NCBI GenBank assembly: GCA_902796815.1 | Contig: CADBQL010000340.1 | Coordinates: 1 to 5,481 of the forward strand | Length of the DNA: 5,481 nt | DNA from: an uncultured Coriobacteriaceae bacterium | Lineage (GTDB): Bacteria; Actinomycetota; Coriobacteriia; Coriobacteriales; Eggerthellaceae | Reading direction: 5' to 3' | Shown here: positions 5,007 through 5,481 of the stretch, piece by piece | How the letters are laid out: each line of letters begins with the position of its first letter | How positions within the stretch are numbered: the first letter of the stretch is position 1 | The notes under the pieces: model-generated | Seen by the model: the letters and a program-made list of their open reading frames with translations, nothing else | What the model was told of the DNA's origin: nothing | The model's database searches: none | Position numbers and translations under genes: made by a program

Positions 5007-5029
5007 GCCCTCTCATGGCAAATCATGAT
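5002..5029. repeat. Inverted repeat in the rlmD / YvlD-like divergent gap
   Basis: ATCATG at 5002-5007 and the perfect 8-bp palindrome ATCATGAT at 5022-5029 frame the sequence, with GCCC/GGC between them. The repeat overlaps the rlmD start codons and fills half of the 58-bp gap between the divergent genes. It could be an operator or simply a leader hairpin in the rlmD mRNA. Chance is also possible given the short arms. Confidence 0.3.
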
Positions 5030-5064
5030 ACCTTCATTACCGAATTTAAGCGAGGGAGGCATAC

Positions 5065-5430
5065 ATGACGTTTATCATCCGCTGGCTCGTCACGGCAATC
5101 GCAGCTGCAGCTGCAGTATGGATCGTACCGGGCATTCAAACAACCGGGCCCGACTACCTCATCGCGCTCGTCGCATTCGCCTTGGTGCTTTCTTTTGTCA
5201 ACGTTTGCATCAAACCGATTGCGCAGCTTTTGAGCCTTCCGCTCTCGTTCATCACGCTCGGCATATTTTACCTAATCGTAAACGCTTTGCTGCTCGAGCT
5301 GGCGGCGGGAATATCCTCTGGGCTCTTCGGTAGCGGTATCGAGGTCGCAAGCTTCGGAAGCGCGTTTTTCGGATCGATCGTCATCAGCATCGTGAGCACG
5401 ATTGTGAACAGCTTCATCGACAAAGAATAG
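5065..5430 (+). CDS. YvlD-type four-helix membrane protein ('phage holin family 4')
   Basis: 121 residues, typical for this family of small integral membrane proteins (Pfam PF04020). Four hydrophobic helices are visible at about residues 3-21, 31-47, 54-78 and 98-116. Family landmarks are VPGI after the first helix (21-24), the N-x-x-x-K-P element (46-51), the LPLSFITLG stretch (58-66) and a conserved-looking Asn in the third helix (N73). The database label 'phage holin' is misleading. The gene is a common chromosomal one in actinobacteria and Firmicutes, YvlD of Bacillus is linked to envelope-stress operons, and its biochemical role is unknown. There are no phage genes here. AGGGAGG (5053-5059) lies 5 nt before the ATG, an excellent start signal. 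It is the only plus-strand gene in the window and is divergent from rlmD. Confidence 0.9.
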   Translation: MTFIIRWLVTAIAAAAAVWIVPGIQTTGPDYLIALVAFALVLSFVNVCIKPIAQLLSLPLSFITLGIFYLIVNALLLELAAGISSGLFGSGIEVASFGSAFFGSIVISIVSTIVNSFIDKE

Positions 5431-5436
5431 CCGCAG

Positions 5437-5461
5437 TATCGCCTTCCCCAAAAAGGCAATA
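5437..5461 (+). terminator. Weak hairpin after the YvlD-like gene
   Basis: TAT-C-GCCTT (5437-5445) can pair with AAGGC-A-ATA (5453-5461) around a 7-nt loop, with one C/A mismatch. It starts 7 nt after the stop codon. No U-tract follows, so it is at best a weak or Rho-assisted terminator. The last 20 bases of the window show nothing else. Confidence 0.25.
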
Positions 5462-5481
5462 CGATCGATTCGATGAAAGAA

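Noticed and set aside
5065..5430. Reading the 'holin' as evidence of a prophage.
   Set aside because: The family label is historical. These YvlD-like proteins are ordinary chromosomal genes, and nothing else in the window is phage-like.

Overview
The window looks like core chromosome from a moderately GC-rich Gram-positive bacterium. The order tilS–maf–hpt–ftsH on the minus strand, together with the protein sequences, suggests an actinobacterium of the Coriobacteriia/Eggerthellaceae type. That placement is an inference from gene content and family resemblance; there is no rRNA or other marker here to prove it.

From the right end, reading mostly on the minus strand: a small four-helix membrane protein of the YvlD / 'phage holin family 4' type (5065-5430, plus strand) is divergent from a 23S rRNA m5U methyltransferase of the RlmD/RumA type (3546-5006, minus). 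Next is a 653-bp, AT-richer gap (2893-3545) that looks empty at first sight. On the minus strand it contains two tandem 39-codon ORFs (3207-3326 and 2971-3090). They encode clearly paralogous single-pass membrane micro-proteins sharing the core DLIVLW...AL.CAAL...S.NLL. Each has its own ribosome binding site and, at about the same distance upstream, a leader hairpin with a similar apical sequence. A perfect TATAAT lies upstream of the pair. Then follow tilS (tRNA-Ile lysidine synthetase, 1807-2892), maf (nucleotide pyrophosphatase, 1111-1725), hpt (hypoxanthine phosphoribosyltransferase, 373-927) and the N-terminus of ftsH (1-342, running off the window).

The minus-strand genes are closely spaced: 78 bp from the second small ORF to tilS, 81 bp from tilS to maf, 185 bp with a hairpin from maf to hpt, and 30 bp from hpt to ftsH. 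The small-ORF pair may therefore share a transcript with tilS and maf, while hpt–ftsH may form a second unit. The named genes cover tRNA decoding (tilS), rRNA methylation (rlmD), nucleotide-pool cleaning and salvage (maf, hpt) and membrane proteolysis (ftsH).

The part that ordinary annotation would miss is the duplicated micro-protein module upstream of tilS. I do not recognise the family. The other oddities are an RlmD with no visible TRAM domain, a basic N-terminal tail and an Arg/Ser-rich insert, a hairpin between maf and hpt, and an inverted repeat in the rlmD/holin divergent gap.
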